Source of the DNA: Pegea sp. RAD2-039
Lineage: Eukaryota; Chordata; Thaliacea; Salpida; Salpidae
Length of the DNA stretch: 64,000 bases
Assembly: GCA_034620365.1 (NCBI GenBank)
Contig: JAQGEQ010000041.1
Span: 1-64,000 of the forward strand
Reading direction: 5' to 3'
Positions within the stretch are counted from its first letter, which is position 1; each line of letters starts with the position of its first letter. The translations under genes were made by a program, and so were the position numbers. The notes beneath the pieces are model-generated. The model was not told the DNA's origin. It made no database searches and worked only from the letters and a program-made list of their open reading frames with translations. This document shows, one piece after another, positions 39,661 to 51,715 of this stretch.

Positions 39661-41627
39661 TTATTCCAGCAATGAAATCAGTACAATATCGTCACCACGT
39701 GCGTAGGTGTGACAAAGTCTTCTGTACATCAACATCGGCATTCCTTTGCGAAATTTAGTCAAACATGGGAACAACTTATCCTTACAATCGATCGGTTTCT
39801 TAACTTTAGGAGTAACAACTTGACATTTAGATGTTGATGGTGCTACAATTAAAATAGTGAATTTAGCAAAACTCAATGGTTTAAAGACTTACTTTCATCT
39901 GTAGATGTTGAAGGTTTATTTTTCAAAATATCAAGATTTAATTTCCTAAATGCTTCATTTATCTGAAAAATTAAAAAAATTGAAATGTAAGAAGCTCATA
40001 TTATAGAGGTACCATCGAAACGTTCAAACGCTTTTGATGGAATTGAACCTTGCCTAGTGGGGCGTGACAAAAAACTTCATGGGCATCTTCCAAAACCTAA
40101 AGAAGAAATATTATTTAAATTTTCTTCTTATTACAAAAATCAATTTACTAAATTCATGTAGCGATCAAAAGCTGTCACAAATCCGATAATACCACCACGT
40201 AATCCGCACATATGCCTTGTGTATATTCTACACAACTGCTTTTTAGTAACTGCTCTATAAAGGATATCAAATGGTCCCACGCACAATTCTAGAAACAAAT
40301 TAGTCTTATTTATTTGTTTAATATCAAGGTGGTTTGGTGTGTATGAGTTCACAACTTTCACCAAACACAATAAAACAACTCATTTTGACTTGGTGTTGCT
40401 GGCAAGAGAATTTTTACAAGTCAGGGTGCTGTGTTGAACCAACCAGTTTTTTAGGATTAGAACTAGGATTCTTAAGTTTTTATCAGATAAACAATCTACA
40501 AAGCTTAAAAATTTTGATGTGATTTAGAAGTTTGAAACTACTACCATAGAAAGAAAAATAATACAATTTGTTGTCAAGTGAAGAAATAATAAAAATGTTC
40601 AAAACCTTGCATTGAAGTAAATACATTTCTTGCCCTTTTATGATGAGACTCTAGAAATTAAAGTTGATAAAAAATTGAAATAAAAGATTTATTTTCAAAG
40701 TATCATTTACTTCTCTTTAAACCACTGTTAACATCCTGAATCTGACGATGTTTCATCATTTCTCTGATCTTGCTCAAATCTCTGTTAGCAGCTTCAACTT
40801 GAATTTTCTTCAATTTAGAAAAACTTTTACTAGATCCATTCGTTTTAGTTTCTTCTGTTTCCTATAAATAAATTGTTTAATGATAAACTTTTGACCAATT
40901 GAAAAACATATAACTGGACTTTAAAAAAATAATTAATTTATTTTACATAATAATGTTATAATAATACATATCATAAAGTTATGAATTAAATGATTTCTTC
41001 AATAAACTAAAGTTACAATTGAAAATAATTGAGTGTATTATGATAGGAATTATAAAAAAATTCTTGATATTAAATTGTTTCTAAATTCTACTTAAAAAAT
41101 CAATTAGCTTTGAGAAAAAATAGACGAAAACTGACGTAGAATGAAAAAAAACATGTCATAAATATATAAATACAAGTTTATATCAGATAAAAAATCGAAA
41201 CTGATACAAATTTACTTAAGAGTTTTTGAAAAAGTCTAAATAAAATAATTTAAAGAATTTACAAAGAAGAAGAAACTTTACAAAAATATTTTTGAGAAAA
41301 AGAATTATAGTAATTATTATAAGCAAAATATAACATTTTAATCAGGCAATATTACTAAACAAAAGTACATTAAAAGTAGGAACAAGACAAAAATGATATA
41401 ACCTTTTTTGAATTTTTGTTTGTTTCTCTTTTTATATAAGATTCAAAAACTTCAATATTATCAAAAACTCGAACATTTTCTCTTTCTGGTTTTTCTGAGC
41501 TCTCTTTAAGGGCTAAAAATGGATCAAAGTCTCTAGAGTAAGGATCAGTATTTCTTTTAGTGAATAAAAATCTTCTTCGAGCTCGGGGCGAGACTTCTTC
41601 TGATGATGTTTCTACTTCTTTCGACAT
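39661..41627 (-). CDS. LSM11: U7 snRNP-specific Sm-like protein LSM11
   Basis: Seven exons, 41403-41627, 40711-40861, 40606-40650, 40149-40288, 40013-40096, 39893-39962 and 39661-39842, join in phase to 298 residues. The N-terminal part has the FDPFLALK box followed by VFDNIEVFESYIKR, matching FDPLLALY and VAEYESFL of human LSM11. The Sm1 motif spans residues about 138-180 (GPFDILYRAVTKK, then GLRGGIIGFVTAFDRYMNL). As in all LSM11 proteins, a long insert separates it from the Sm2 motif at the very end (ARGDDIVLISLLE; human RGENVLLVHLAQ). With LSM10 it replaces SmD1/D2 in the U7 ring, which directs cleavage of replication-dependent histone pre-mRNA in the nucleus. Its 3' end faces TMEM170 359 bases away. 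Confidence 0.85.
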
Positions 41628-41889
41628 TATCTAATTTAAAAAATATTTTCATTATCAAATTCAAATCAAAATTTCCCCTCACAGTAATATAGTATAAAAT
41701 GGTTTAAAAATGTTAGGCTTGTAAAAAATTTTGCTTACTTAATTAATCATATAGGAAAAATAAAATTTTAAAATATAGAAGTATTTTATTATAAATAATA
41801 AGAGGTTTAAAGTTTGTTTGTTAACTTTTTTTAATTATTAATCCCATTTTTGGTTTAATGGTATTAATTGCTCATTTAAATATCCTATA

Positions 41890-42041
41890 AGTCTTTGCAT
41901 CTATATGCTTTGAGGACTACCGAAATGCCATATATTACATCTTTTTCTTTCTATATTTCTAACTTAATAGATGTTATTTGTGAGAATGTGTGTTAGCGAG
42001 AGGTGCATTCTCCTTCGCATTTATTGTAATAAATAAATAAA
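41890..42041 (+). mobile_element. LINE family 1 3' tail (solo fragment)
   Basis: This is a non-coding copy of the 3' untranslated end seen at 52.4-52.56 kb. It shares ATATGCTTTGAGGACTAC, GAATGTGTGTTAGCGAGAGG and CTTCGCATTTATTGTAATAA, then an AATAAATAAAT tail. Its shortness fits extreme 5' truncation. Confidence 0.75.
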
Positions 42042-43400
42042 TCTATTTAATAACTTATTAATGATAATTCTTTATCTTATAATAGTATCAATAGTAGTAA
42101 AGTTATCTGAAAAAATAAAATATTTCATAATGTTTTTTTTTTAATCTATAAAGCTACACATTTTTCATTGCAACAACTAATTACCAATACAAATATAAAT
42201 ATTTTATTTGCTAACTTTTTTTCATTATCTTCCAAAACTTATTTCGCAACAGAGTTCAAACTTGATAAACCTAGTTTACTAACTATATAAGATTTTTCAC
42301 TTAAAGTCTAACATTAATCATAATTTTTAGTCGTAAAACTGAAAACTAACTGAAGTTTAATTTTTATAATTTTGCTATTAGGCTCCCTTTAGACTAATTA
42401 TACAGATATTTAAAAATATCTGTAGCTTTTTAACTTTCGGGAAAAACAAATTTCAGCTTTTTAAATAATTTTTTTAAATTGTATTTTTGAAACGCTGTGA
42501 GCCATCTTATATATTGATTTTTAAGGCAATAATTAGACTGTTTGATGATTTGTCAGTTATAAAGAACAGCAATAATAGAGAACGTGATTGTATCAATATA
42601 CTGAAAGTTATTCTTTATGACATGTATATAGCTATATGACAAAATATCATTTTTTAAGTTAGCAAAAAATTAGAACTACTTATCTCATTTGTGCAGTACT
42701 ATAAATCACATAAACGAATAATTTCTTTTAAAGCTAGGCATTCTTAAAATAACCAATTAATAAACAAATTGATCAAATCAATTTTTACTCCAATTCTAGT
42801 GTTTAAATGGTTAGAAAAACATAGAAATTAAACGTTTGTTACTTTAAATGAGTTTTTTATGGAGTTACGGGCGAAATCCGAATACCTACTAACATTTCAA
42901 CGACTAAATTTGATTAATACTAATTTAATTCTGATCATTTATAAACTCACAATAAACATTTTATCAATTATTTTTTGAGCTATTATTAATAGTTTTACAA
43001 ACTTTTTGGCTGAAAATTTTTTTGGATTATACTTTACCTTATATCTAAATAGTTTTTTTGCTTTTATTTTTAAACTTTTATTATTTTTATGTTTGTGTAA
43101 TTTTTTATGAGGGTAATTTTGAAAAATTGAGTGATATGATAATTTATTTGCATAATAAACCTAAAAAAAATTAGTTAGTTAATTTTGGATTTATTTTTAA
43201 GTCTTTTTTTTAGTTTATGTAATTTTTAAATATGAAAACAAATTTTGGGGTTAATTTTCTTTTAAATTTTTAGTTTGAGGTTTATCTGGCTTGACTTTTA
43301 GCCAAATTAACTTTTTATATTTAGTTTATTAAATTTAAGTAAAGTTTACTTTTTAATAAGTTTATTTTTTATAATTTGTTATGAATATTTAAAAATAACT

Positions 43401-43520
43401 TATTTATTTTATTTATTTATTTCAATAAATACAAAGGAGGGTGCCTAAAGAGAGCCCCTTCCGCTAACACACATTCTCACAAATGATATCTATTAAATTA
43501 GAAATATAGAATTCATTTTT
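43401..43520 (-). mobile_element. LINE family 1 3' tail, inverted (solo fragment)
   Basis: On the minus strand it ends with CACTCT-type and TGTGTTAGCGG sequence and a TTTATTGAAATAAATAAAT tail, matching the other family 1 ends. It lies just upstream of the SNX29 start, within about 70 bases of the first codon, so it may contribute to the leader or promoter of that gene. Confidence 0.7.
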
Positions 43521-43587
43521 CTCTATAATACTTTCTTTCTAGTTATGAATGTTTAAATGAATGATTAAATAAAATATAGTTGATGAT

Positions 43588-46500
43588 ATGACTGAAAAAA
43601 ATGAAAAAGAAATTTTACATCAAAAACTATTAGATGCTATTAAAGCTTGCCAAGTTTATTTAAGTGGAAAAAATGAGCTCGTGACTGAATCTAGTAGCTG
43701 GTTTGTATTCAATAAACTTTTTTTAAATAAATAATAACATAATTTTTTTATAAATTTTGGTTTAAAATATAGTTAGTTTGAAATAACTTAAGAAGATAAT
43801 AAAAGTTTAAAGGTAGATAATATTTTCATATTTTCTTAGGGTTTCTTGTTTATGTTCTCAACTAGAAAATGCTTTTCAACATCGTTTGAAGCAGCAAAGC
43901 TCTTCTGCTTTTTCAACTTTTAAACAAGTTTATTCTGGTCTTCAACCACCTTTAGCAAATTTTTGGGAATTTGCTAAAAATCATTTACCAAATGATGAAA
44001 TAGAAAGGTTAACAAAATTATTTAAATTTAAGTTAATACTTCAAAGATTTATTAAGTTTAATTTTAAATCATTAATGAAATGATTGATGCATATGAAACT
44101 TATAAAACTAGTTAAATAAAACTAAAGTCATTGAAACTAAGTTATTATTCTAGAGTTAACAAGCTGAAAAACATCTCAACTGATCTGGGAAGAGGAAGAG
44201 CTTGGCTGAGGTGTGCCCTTAATGAAAGATCACTTCAAAAGCATCTTACACATATGATTAATGATGCAATTTTACTGAGGCTAGAAACCTTTAGATTTTT
44301 GATTTATTTAATGTTTATAAATGCTATTTAAGTTGTATATAAAGTGTAGGAAAATAGTATAGTAATATAAATAAATATATATTATATATATTTGCGTTAC
44401 TATGGTACTTGTGACATTTTATTATCTTTCTGCTTTTCATTTTTTGTTGTTCACTCTAAGAGCTGATAATTAATAGCCATGTACTAAGTAGATAAATGAT
44501 AGTAATACATGCTTGAATTTTGCATTTAACTTTTTCTTTTGATTAATTCTGCAACTGATTTTTAGTTTTTAGTTAAAACTTTACTTATTAATTGTTCATC
44601 TAAAGCTCTTCAGTTAGTACTAGGCAGTAAACAAAGTAAAATGTTTATTAATCAAAAATAAACTTAAAGTTCAAAGTTCAAGCTTTATTTATTAATATTT
44701 CTACAGTTTTAAAACAATTTTATCAAATTATTTGAAATGAGTTTTGTTAAAACTTTATTTAGCTTTTGATTTATTTCATGTTTAGTGTAGAAAAGTTTGA
44801 AAGAATAAAATAAAATATTCTATTATTAAAATGATGAGCAAAAGTATTTTTCACTTTTTCAATATAAGTCATTTTATCTTACTTACTGTTCAAGCATTGA
44901 AATATTTCCCCAAGTTATCTTAACTACTGAATAAAAGTTTACCTTTAATTTATGTTTGTTAAATTATACTAAATATATTTTATGTTTTAGTAATTATATT
45001 TTGAATAAATTGACTTCTTGTTACAGAACTTATTATGAAAAGGATTCATTTATGTCTGACGAAGAAATTGCAAATACGCTTCCACAAATGGCCGCAGGTT
45101 AATAATTAGATTAGTTAAAAGTATTTAAAATCTTCATAAAGTGAAAAAAACAAATTGTTTTTAGGTCTTGAAACAATTCTTTTCAATATAAAATATGATG
45201 ATGCTTCATTAGATGCTCTTACAGTAGGCAAGCAACAAAATCTTTTTTCTACATCAGCTCGTTTAAATTCTTCATCCACTCATGTGAAGAAATATGAACC
45301 TAAAGCAGACATAACTGTCCAAATCAATGGTTTGTTGTTTGTAAACTTCAAGTATTTAGAGAGAAAATGTAACATGCCAATTTGTTGTATTCTTTTTAAT
45401 ATCAATGTAGTTTCAAAAATAATTGTTTGAAATTACTTTTTGTTTGCACAATTTGACAAAGCTTTTTTGTCTAGTCATTAACTTTTAGTAGCTTATAGCA
45501 AAAGCAGATTTTATTCCTTTTAAAATTTACATCAATTATTCTTATAATCCAATAAACGGTAAATTTGATTCTGCTTTTACTTGATTATCTGAAATTTATA
45601 AAATGTAGAATTATTTATCGTAAATCGATTTGATTTCTTTAAAAAAAAATTTTTTTGTTCATTTTTGTCGGCTTAAATTTTTTTTTCAATTATTAATAAG
45701 ATCGTTTAAATTTCTGTTTTGCTTTCTAAAGTTTAATTTTTTACATGAAATAATTCATTGCTTAATAATTCAAGGTCTACAACTTCTTTAGCAGCAGCTT
45801 TATTTGAAATGTTTATTTGAATGTCACAAAATTTGCTTTTTTTACAAATGAGTTACATAAAGTAGCAGATAACAAATTAATTTCAAGTAGAAGACAGTCA
45901 GCAGCTTGTTGTATTTTCTTTTTAACTCAGTTTCAGGCAATCAAATGTTTTTTAATTTTCAAAGTTTTTATTTTATTTTTATGAGTTTTTAATCAACTTT
46001 ATTCTAAGAAAGTTTTCTTAAAGTTTTTATTCAATTGAATATTTAGACAGATTTGAAATTGTACTTGTTTAAAATTTATGATTAATTTCTACATTTTTTT
46101 TGCAATTTTGTTGATAACCGAAAAGTTTGAATTTTGAAGCTGAGAAAGTCCGTAGAAGAAGCGGGAAAAAGAAACGCGCGACAATCATCAACTTTAGCGA
46201 AGACGAAAGTGAATCTTCTCATCTCACTCCTTCTATATCAACTTCTTCTCATCCATCTTTACTACAAGACTCTCAGAGACGTTCACCAGTTCTCAAAGAT
46301 CAGTTTTCTGCTCATTCATCTTCTGTGCATCAAATTCTCAACATCAAAAGTCCCAGCATCTCTAGGTGAGATCCGATAATCTTCACAGCATCTTCATCTT
46401 CTTTTTTTAGTCACGATCTTGTGATGGAAGATTGGGGATCATCACATCCAGCTCTTGAGACCAGCAAAGGATCAGGTTTAGAGTTTCATCCTGCATCTAG

Positions 46501-48155
46501 TGAAGACTACAGAAGTCCCTCCGCAGGTCAGTAGCTCTTTAATGTGTCCCAAACTCATCCAAATGATTGTGTCTCTTAGCAACTATAGAATCTGATCCAG
46601 ATGAGGTCTTAGCTCCTGCATCTGATGAAAGATCCGACCTGACCAGGTTTTAATCCTTCTTCATCTCAACATCGATCATATCTTCTTTTTTAGATCTTCA
46701 TTTGAAGATAAAACTAAATTTAGGGTCATGGAGACATCTTCTACATCTCATATGGATGCAAATGATCTTCATAAAGCTTTGATCGCTGTCATGCAGCGGA
46801 AGGAAGAGCTAGTCGAGAAGAACAAGTCTATACTACGCGCGCGTCCTTCATCAATTGAAATTGAATCTTCATCAGTTCTTCAAGGAGCTTACTGGAGCAA
46901 GAGATGGAACGCTCGGCGTCGCTACGAGTCGAAGTTGATTGTTTGAAGAAGGAGTTAAAAGAGACTAAAGACAGTTATGTAATTCTTGGGAAAGAATCAG
47001 AAAAGTGGGTTGGTTGACATCAAAACCTACAAATCTTCAAATTCGTTTGTTTAGAGAAGCAGAGGTGCTGAGGAATCAGTTGAAGAAGTATGTAGGAGCC
47101 GTGCAAGCGTTACAAAGAGGTAGATAGAAGTTTGAAGATGTTTCTTCCATGTTTATATGATTGAATTTCTAGATAGTCCAAGATCTGTACCTAAGAACCA
47201 CGTGTTAGATGTTTGTGAGGCGGAAGTATATGAAAAAGTAAACTTGGATTGATTGTGATAGTTGTTAGTTTAAAGATTGATTTGTAGAAATTAATTGATG
47301 TTACTGAGATGCATGCTGAGCTTATGGAGTTCAACGAACGCCTGATGAATAAATTCAAATCTTCTCTTAATTTGATGAGAAATATGAAAGCAGAGCTAGT
47401 AGACTTGAGAGGGCCTGTAAGCTGAAAACTTCCACAATTAAATAAATGAAAACTTTTGAAAATATTTAGATGCCAAGTGATAATATGGTTGATGTACTTG
47501 AAGATGATAACCTTAATTGTGAGGACAAGAAGCCTAGTCGCGCCCTTATTAATATCTGGATGCCTTCTATATACTTAATTGGAAAAGGACCAGACGCCCA
47601 TCATATATACCAGGTTCAAGGTTCAACAACTAACAAACTTCTGACAATTCAGTTTCAGGTTTATGTTCGCATCAATGAACAAGAATGGAATATCTACAGG
47701 AGATACTCACACTTTCATGAACTGCATATCAGATTACGCAAGAAGTTCCCTTTAGTTGATACTTTTAATTTCCCGCCTAAAAAAGTGGTTGGTAACAAGG
47801 TAGTAGATAACTTGTAAACTAGTGTAAAGGGTTCATAAATAAATCTGAACAAGTTGTTGTTATTAAAATAATCTTTAAAAGTCTCGATATGTTTTAGGAT
47901 CGAAGGTTTGTGGAAGATAGAAGGAAAATGTTGCAAATGTATTTAAGATTATTGATGAATAATTTGATACAAAATCATGAAAAAATGGTTTTGAAACCCA
48001 ACAAAGAAACTTTAATTAGCCTCTTACCATTTTTTAGGTAAATGTTTTCAATTTTTACATCTAATGATTTAATAAACTGATTTATTTACAGTGAAACGAG
48101 CGGTTTAAACAAAGAAGTTCCCCAAATTACTAACAAGTCCTCAAATCAAAGATGA
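43588..48155 (+). CDS. SNX29: Sorting nexin 29 (RUN and PX domains)
   Basis: Seventeen exons join in phase to 686 residues: 43588-43700, 43840-44007, 44154-44279, 45027-45097, 45165-45329, 46140-46365, 46411-46526, 46580-46646, 46694-46825, 46876-47004, 47055-47119, 47173-47237, 47288-47416, 47470-47613, 47659-47799, 47898-48037 and 48092-48155. An N-terminal RUN domain (LLDAIKACQV, LGRGRAWLRCALNE, TLPQMAAGLETILF) is followed by a basic KKKRATIINF and acidic-serine linker. A coiled coil (LLEQEMERSASLRVEVDCLK) leads to the SNX29 hallmark QLKKYVGAVQAL. A C-terminal PX domain has the phosphoinositide-binding EWNIYRRYSHF and NFPPKKVVGNK. It should bind endosomal membranes. The intron at 44280 appears to use a GC donor (GAG/GCTAGA), and the acceptor at 46139 was chosen by phase. 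Confidence 0.9.
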
Positions 48156-49594
48156 AATTTGCTTTTGTTCTAATTACTTCAAAATTGATGTCAGCTTGGT
48201 GAACATCTCAACACTTCAAATCAAACTCGAAACACGGCCTAAGGCTCCTTTTGTCAAAGACTTGCTTCTGTCTTGCCCTTATATAAGTGCAATCGTCGTT
48301 AAAATCCTTTTTAACTTCCATAAATTTATCTTTTTTCACAAATCTTTTTATTCGATTTATTCTAATCCTTAAACGGCATTTTGAATGAAATTTATTTTAA
48401 TTGTTTTCATCATCTGATTTTCTCATCAGCTTTTTTATCACAACTTTTGACTTACCAATTAATCAAAACGAAGTCCGGACAACTTGCTATCACATTTGAG
48501 TTGATTAAGCAGCTTTAATTTTGTTTAACTTTAAATATCTCAATTGTTTTATCCTAGAAGTCTTTATCTGCAGTTTAATGTTCTAATCTCTCGTGAGTTT
48601 TTTTAGAACCCATTTAATAAAATTTTATCTATTAAAAGTAATTTAAGAAATTTGCAATAGATTTATTATTTAGTGAAATTTTTACAGAAATGCACTTCAA
48701 TTTTAGTGTGAAATTATCATTTCAATAAAATGAGTACTTAACTGATATCTTTATCAAAATTTATTTGATATTTTATAGGGAATATTTACAAGCAGATAAA
48801 CTGAATTTAAAATGTAGCAATTTAATTTGTTATAGATATTTCGTTTATTACCATTGAAATAAGATTTATGAAGTTTTAAAAGCACTTATTTCAGTTTTTT
48901 CTATCTCAATTATAGAAGACATTTTTGAGACAAGGATTTTTTAAAAGCTTTTCAACCTGACTGCAATTATAAATTAAAGATTATAAACTTATTATGTTAT
49001 AATATCATAATTAACTTTGATTAAACTTTTTTTTTAATAAATGATTTGATTTTCAGATCAAGGTTGTAAATTAATTTTATAAATTTTCTAACTCTACCAC
49101 CTATTTGTAATAATTTTTTTAAAAAATTTATACAAAAAAAAATCAAGTTTAGAGTAATTATCAATTTTTAATGATTACTTATCTTTTAAAGATCTTATAT
49201 ACAAAACAATATTATTTTTCAATCTAACAGATTGAAGACTTTGTATAAATTGATAATTGAAACAATTTTATAGGTACATTTTGTTGAGGCTTTCTTAAAG
49301 ACTTTCAAAAATAATGATAAAGTAAACTTATAACTGACAAGTTTAAGGAAAAGTTCTGTAACTAAATGAAACCAAAATTTAAATAAGAAATCATCAAACT
49401 AGTCAATAACTGACTATTTAACGTAATGGTTTTAATGAAATATTTTGATAATCATTTTATGAATATAATTTGGCAATATTGAAAAGAAATTAAATTTAAA
49501 CTTTTTTAGATAGAAGTATGAATGAAAAAAGTTTTTTTTAATAATTCAATTATATTCAAATTAAATTATTTGAAAACCTATCATCTAGAAGCAA
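48156..49594. other. AT-rich spacer between convergent SNX29 and TXNDC17 genes
   Basis: Both 3' untranslated regions lie here. No exon, repeat or RNA gene was recognised. Confidence 0.4.
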
Positions 49595-49972
49595 TTAATC
49601 ATCTTCTAATAAAATTGAAATCAAATCTGGGCGCAGTTGATCTTCAACAAGCTTTTGAGCGCTTCCATATTTCAAAAAAGTTGGAATACCAGTCAGCTTC
49701 AGATTAGGGTCTGTACGAAATTCATTCTTTCTCCCTTTCCAATAATCACGGCCACCAACTAGACAATAAATGTAAACAGAACCATCATCATCTAATTCTT
49801 TCATTGCTTTAGATACAACTGGTTCATATTTTACACAATCTGGACACCAACTAACACCACTTTCATCTTTGTCTCCACTAAACAGACAATATTTAATTTG
49901 GTTTTTTAGCTCTACTGAATTAATTACTTCAGTGAAATTTTTATAACCTTTAACCAAAATTTGTCGAACCAT
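49595..49972 (-). CDS. TXNDC17: Thioredoxin domain-containing protein 17 (TRP14)
   Basis: A single uninterrupted frame of 125 residues matches the whole TXNDC17 family (123 residues in human). Visible marks are FSGDKDESGVSWCPDCVKYE with the active-site pair WCPDC, EPVV, VYIYCLVGGRDYWK, the conserved cis-proline in LTGIPTFLKYG and QKLVE. The start is the ATG at 49972 (MVRQILVKGY). The bases just before it read TTTTTTGCAG/CAAAAG, a good splice acceptor, so an intron in the 5' leader is likely. TRP14 is a cytosolic thioredoxin-like reductase of small disulphides and cystine. The coding part has no introns, unlike most neighbours. Confidence 0.93.
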   Translation of the reverse strand: MVRQILVKGYKNFTEVINSVELKNQIKYCLFSGDKDESGVSWCPDCVKYEPVVSKAMKELDDDGSVYIYCLVGGRDYWKGRKNEFRTDPNLKLTGIPTFLKYGSAQKLVEDQLRPDLISILLEDD

Positions 49973-51300
49973 CTTTTGCTGCAAAAAATTAACAAATATT
50001 TTTATGTGTCTACCATATGTTGAAAATATTTAGAAATTTTACGAAAATATATAAAAAGATTATTTATTATGTATACTACTACTTATTAATTGTCTATAAA
50101 ACTATTGTAAATTGAAACTAATATAAATAATTACTTTAATATTTTCAAAAAAATATTAACAAAATCTCAATATTCTAAATTTATCAATAATAGAAAGCAA
50201 AAATAAATTGAATATATTTCAGGTAATTATTTAAATTTTTTTGCGACAATAAAATAGACTTATTTAAAAGGTTTAAAATGAAATTATTAATCATGAAGAA
50301 TTAAACTTTACTGATTTTATAGCAACTTAACAAATAAATCATTAGACTATTTTTCAGAAAATGTAAGTAAAATTCGGTAAACACATATAATAAATCAAAT
50401 TTCATTAATTTGAAAATTTGCAGATAGACAATCAGGTTTTGAAGTTTTTGCAAAATAAAAATAAGATGATTTAAGATTCAGCTTTCACCAAAACCAATTA
50501 AGAACCATGAGTTTTACTGAAGTTGATGACTACAACTTTTGAAAGAACACATCATTAAAACAAGATTAAATTAAACAATTAGTTTTAAAACTGTAGAAAA
50601 ATATCATTTATATAAAATAATAAATGAATCTGTAATACATTATTTAGTTTTTAAAAAGCTTTTTTAAAAAGCTATAAATTCGATATTGACTAATTTTATA
50701 TAAAACTACTTTTGCTTATTTCAATGTACTTTAGGTTTATTTCAATTTGTTATCAAATATTTTTACAAGTTAAAAAATAAACATGAAGCAGTTATTTAAA
50801 GCTATTGGCAGAATGAAATAATTAGAAACCAACTTATTCAATTACCAATCTCACCAATAACTAAATTACCAATATTCTATTAACACAACAATAGAATAAT
50901 AAGCTTATATTTGTAATTGATCAACTTAATTATTTCTTCATTATGGTTTTATTTTAATCTGTAGGTTTGGAATAGGGACAAAAATATTTAAAGTCAATAT
51001 TCAAGTCATGTAACTAGAGCATAGATTCTTACTTTTCAGTTGCATTTTGTGTAAAAAGTAACAGCTGTCACTTCAAATGCTTACTTTACCAGTCCTAAAC
51101 AAGAAAACGTAATTAAATTAAAAATTAAATTGATTTCAAATCTCCAGAATGTTGTATTTTTTATCCCTAAATTGTCAATTCAAGGAGTTTGTTATTTATA
51201 TTTATAGTTTATCGGTATATGTCGATATAAATCGTTATTACTATGCTTTACATGTATCCAAACTAGCATATTTGCTCTTTTTACAGCAGACATAAATATT
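49973..51300. other. AT-rich spacer upstream of TXNDC17
   Basis: No coding exon or repeat was recognised. A 5' non-coding exon of TXNDC17 may lie here, because an acceptor-like sequence stands directly before its start codon. Confidence 0.35.
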
Positions 51301-51490
51301 TATTTATTACACTAAACACAAAGGAGGGTGTCTGAAGAGAGCACCCCTCGGTAACATACATTCTCACAAATAATAGTAACCTTTTATACATAATTAAGTT
51401 GGAAATGTAGAAAGAAAATAAAGGAAATAACACATGACATTTCAGTAGTCCCCAAAATATATAACAGTGAACAATTACATAAAACTTGTT
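51301..51490 (-). mobile_element. LINE family 1 3' tail, inverted arm
   Basis: Minus-strand copy of the family 1 3' end. Shared blocks are CAAAGGAGGGTGTCTGAAGA, ACATACATTCTCACAAATAA and TTTCAGTAGTCCCC on the plus strand. It sits head to head with a plus-oriented tail starting about ten bases further on. Confidence 0.75.
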
Positions 51491-51499
51491 GTCCAGAAT

Positions 51500-51715
51500 C
51501 TTTGATTTTTTTTCATATTATTAACAATCTATACAATTGTTCACTGTTACATTGTATGGGAATACTGAAATGCCAAGTGTTAAGTATTTTTCTGTCTATA
51601 TTCGTATCCTAATTATATATAATTGGTATTATTAGATATAATGTTATTTGTTGGAATGTATGTTAGCGGGAGACGCTCTCTTCAGATGCTCTCTTTTTTA
51701 ACTCTTTTGTTTACA
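51500..51715 (+). mobile_element. LINE family 1 3' tail, plus orientation
   Basis: This contains ATTGTTCACTGTTACATTGT, GAATACTGAAATGCCA and GAATGTATGTTAGCGGGAGA. These match the 3' end of the copy that follows and, in inverse, the arm before it. It lacks the terminal AATAAA repeat, because the next copy begins there. Confidence 0.7.

Larger units (their letters stand above)
41628..43587. other. Intergenic region between divergent LSM11 and SNX29 genes, with two LINE tails
   Basis: Apart from the two LINE 3' ends at 41890-42041 and 43401-43520, the stretch is very AT-rich with long T and A runs and no coding frame. Promoters for both genes are expected here. Confidence 0.4.

Noticed and set aside
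40334..40522. 62-codon plus frame opposite LSM11
   Set aside because: It overlaps an intron and exon edge of LSM11 on the other strand and has no motif.
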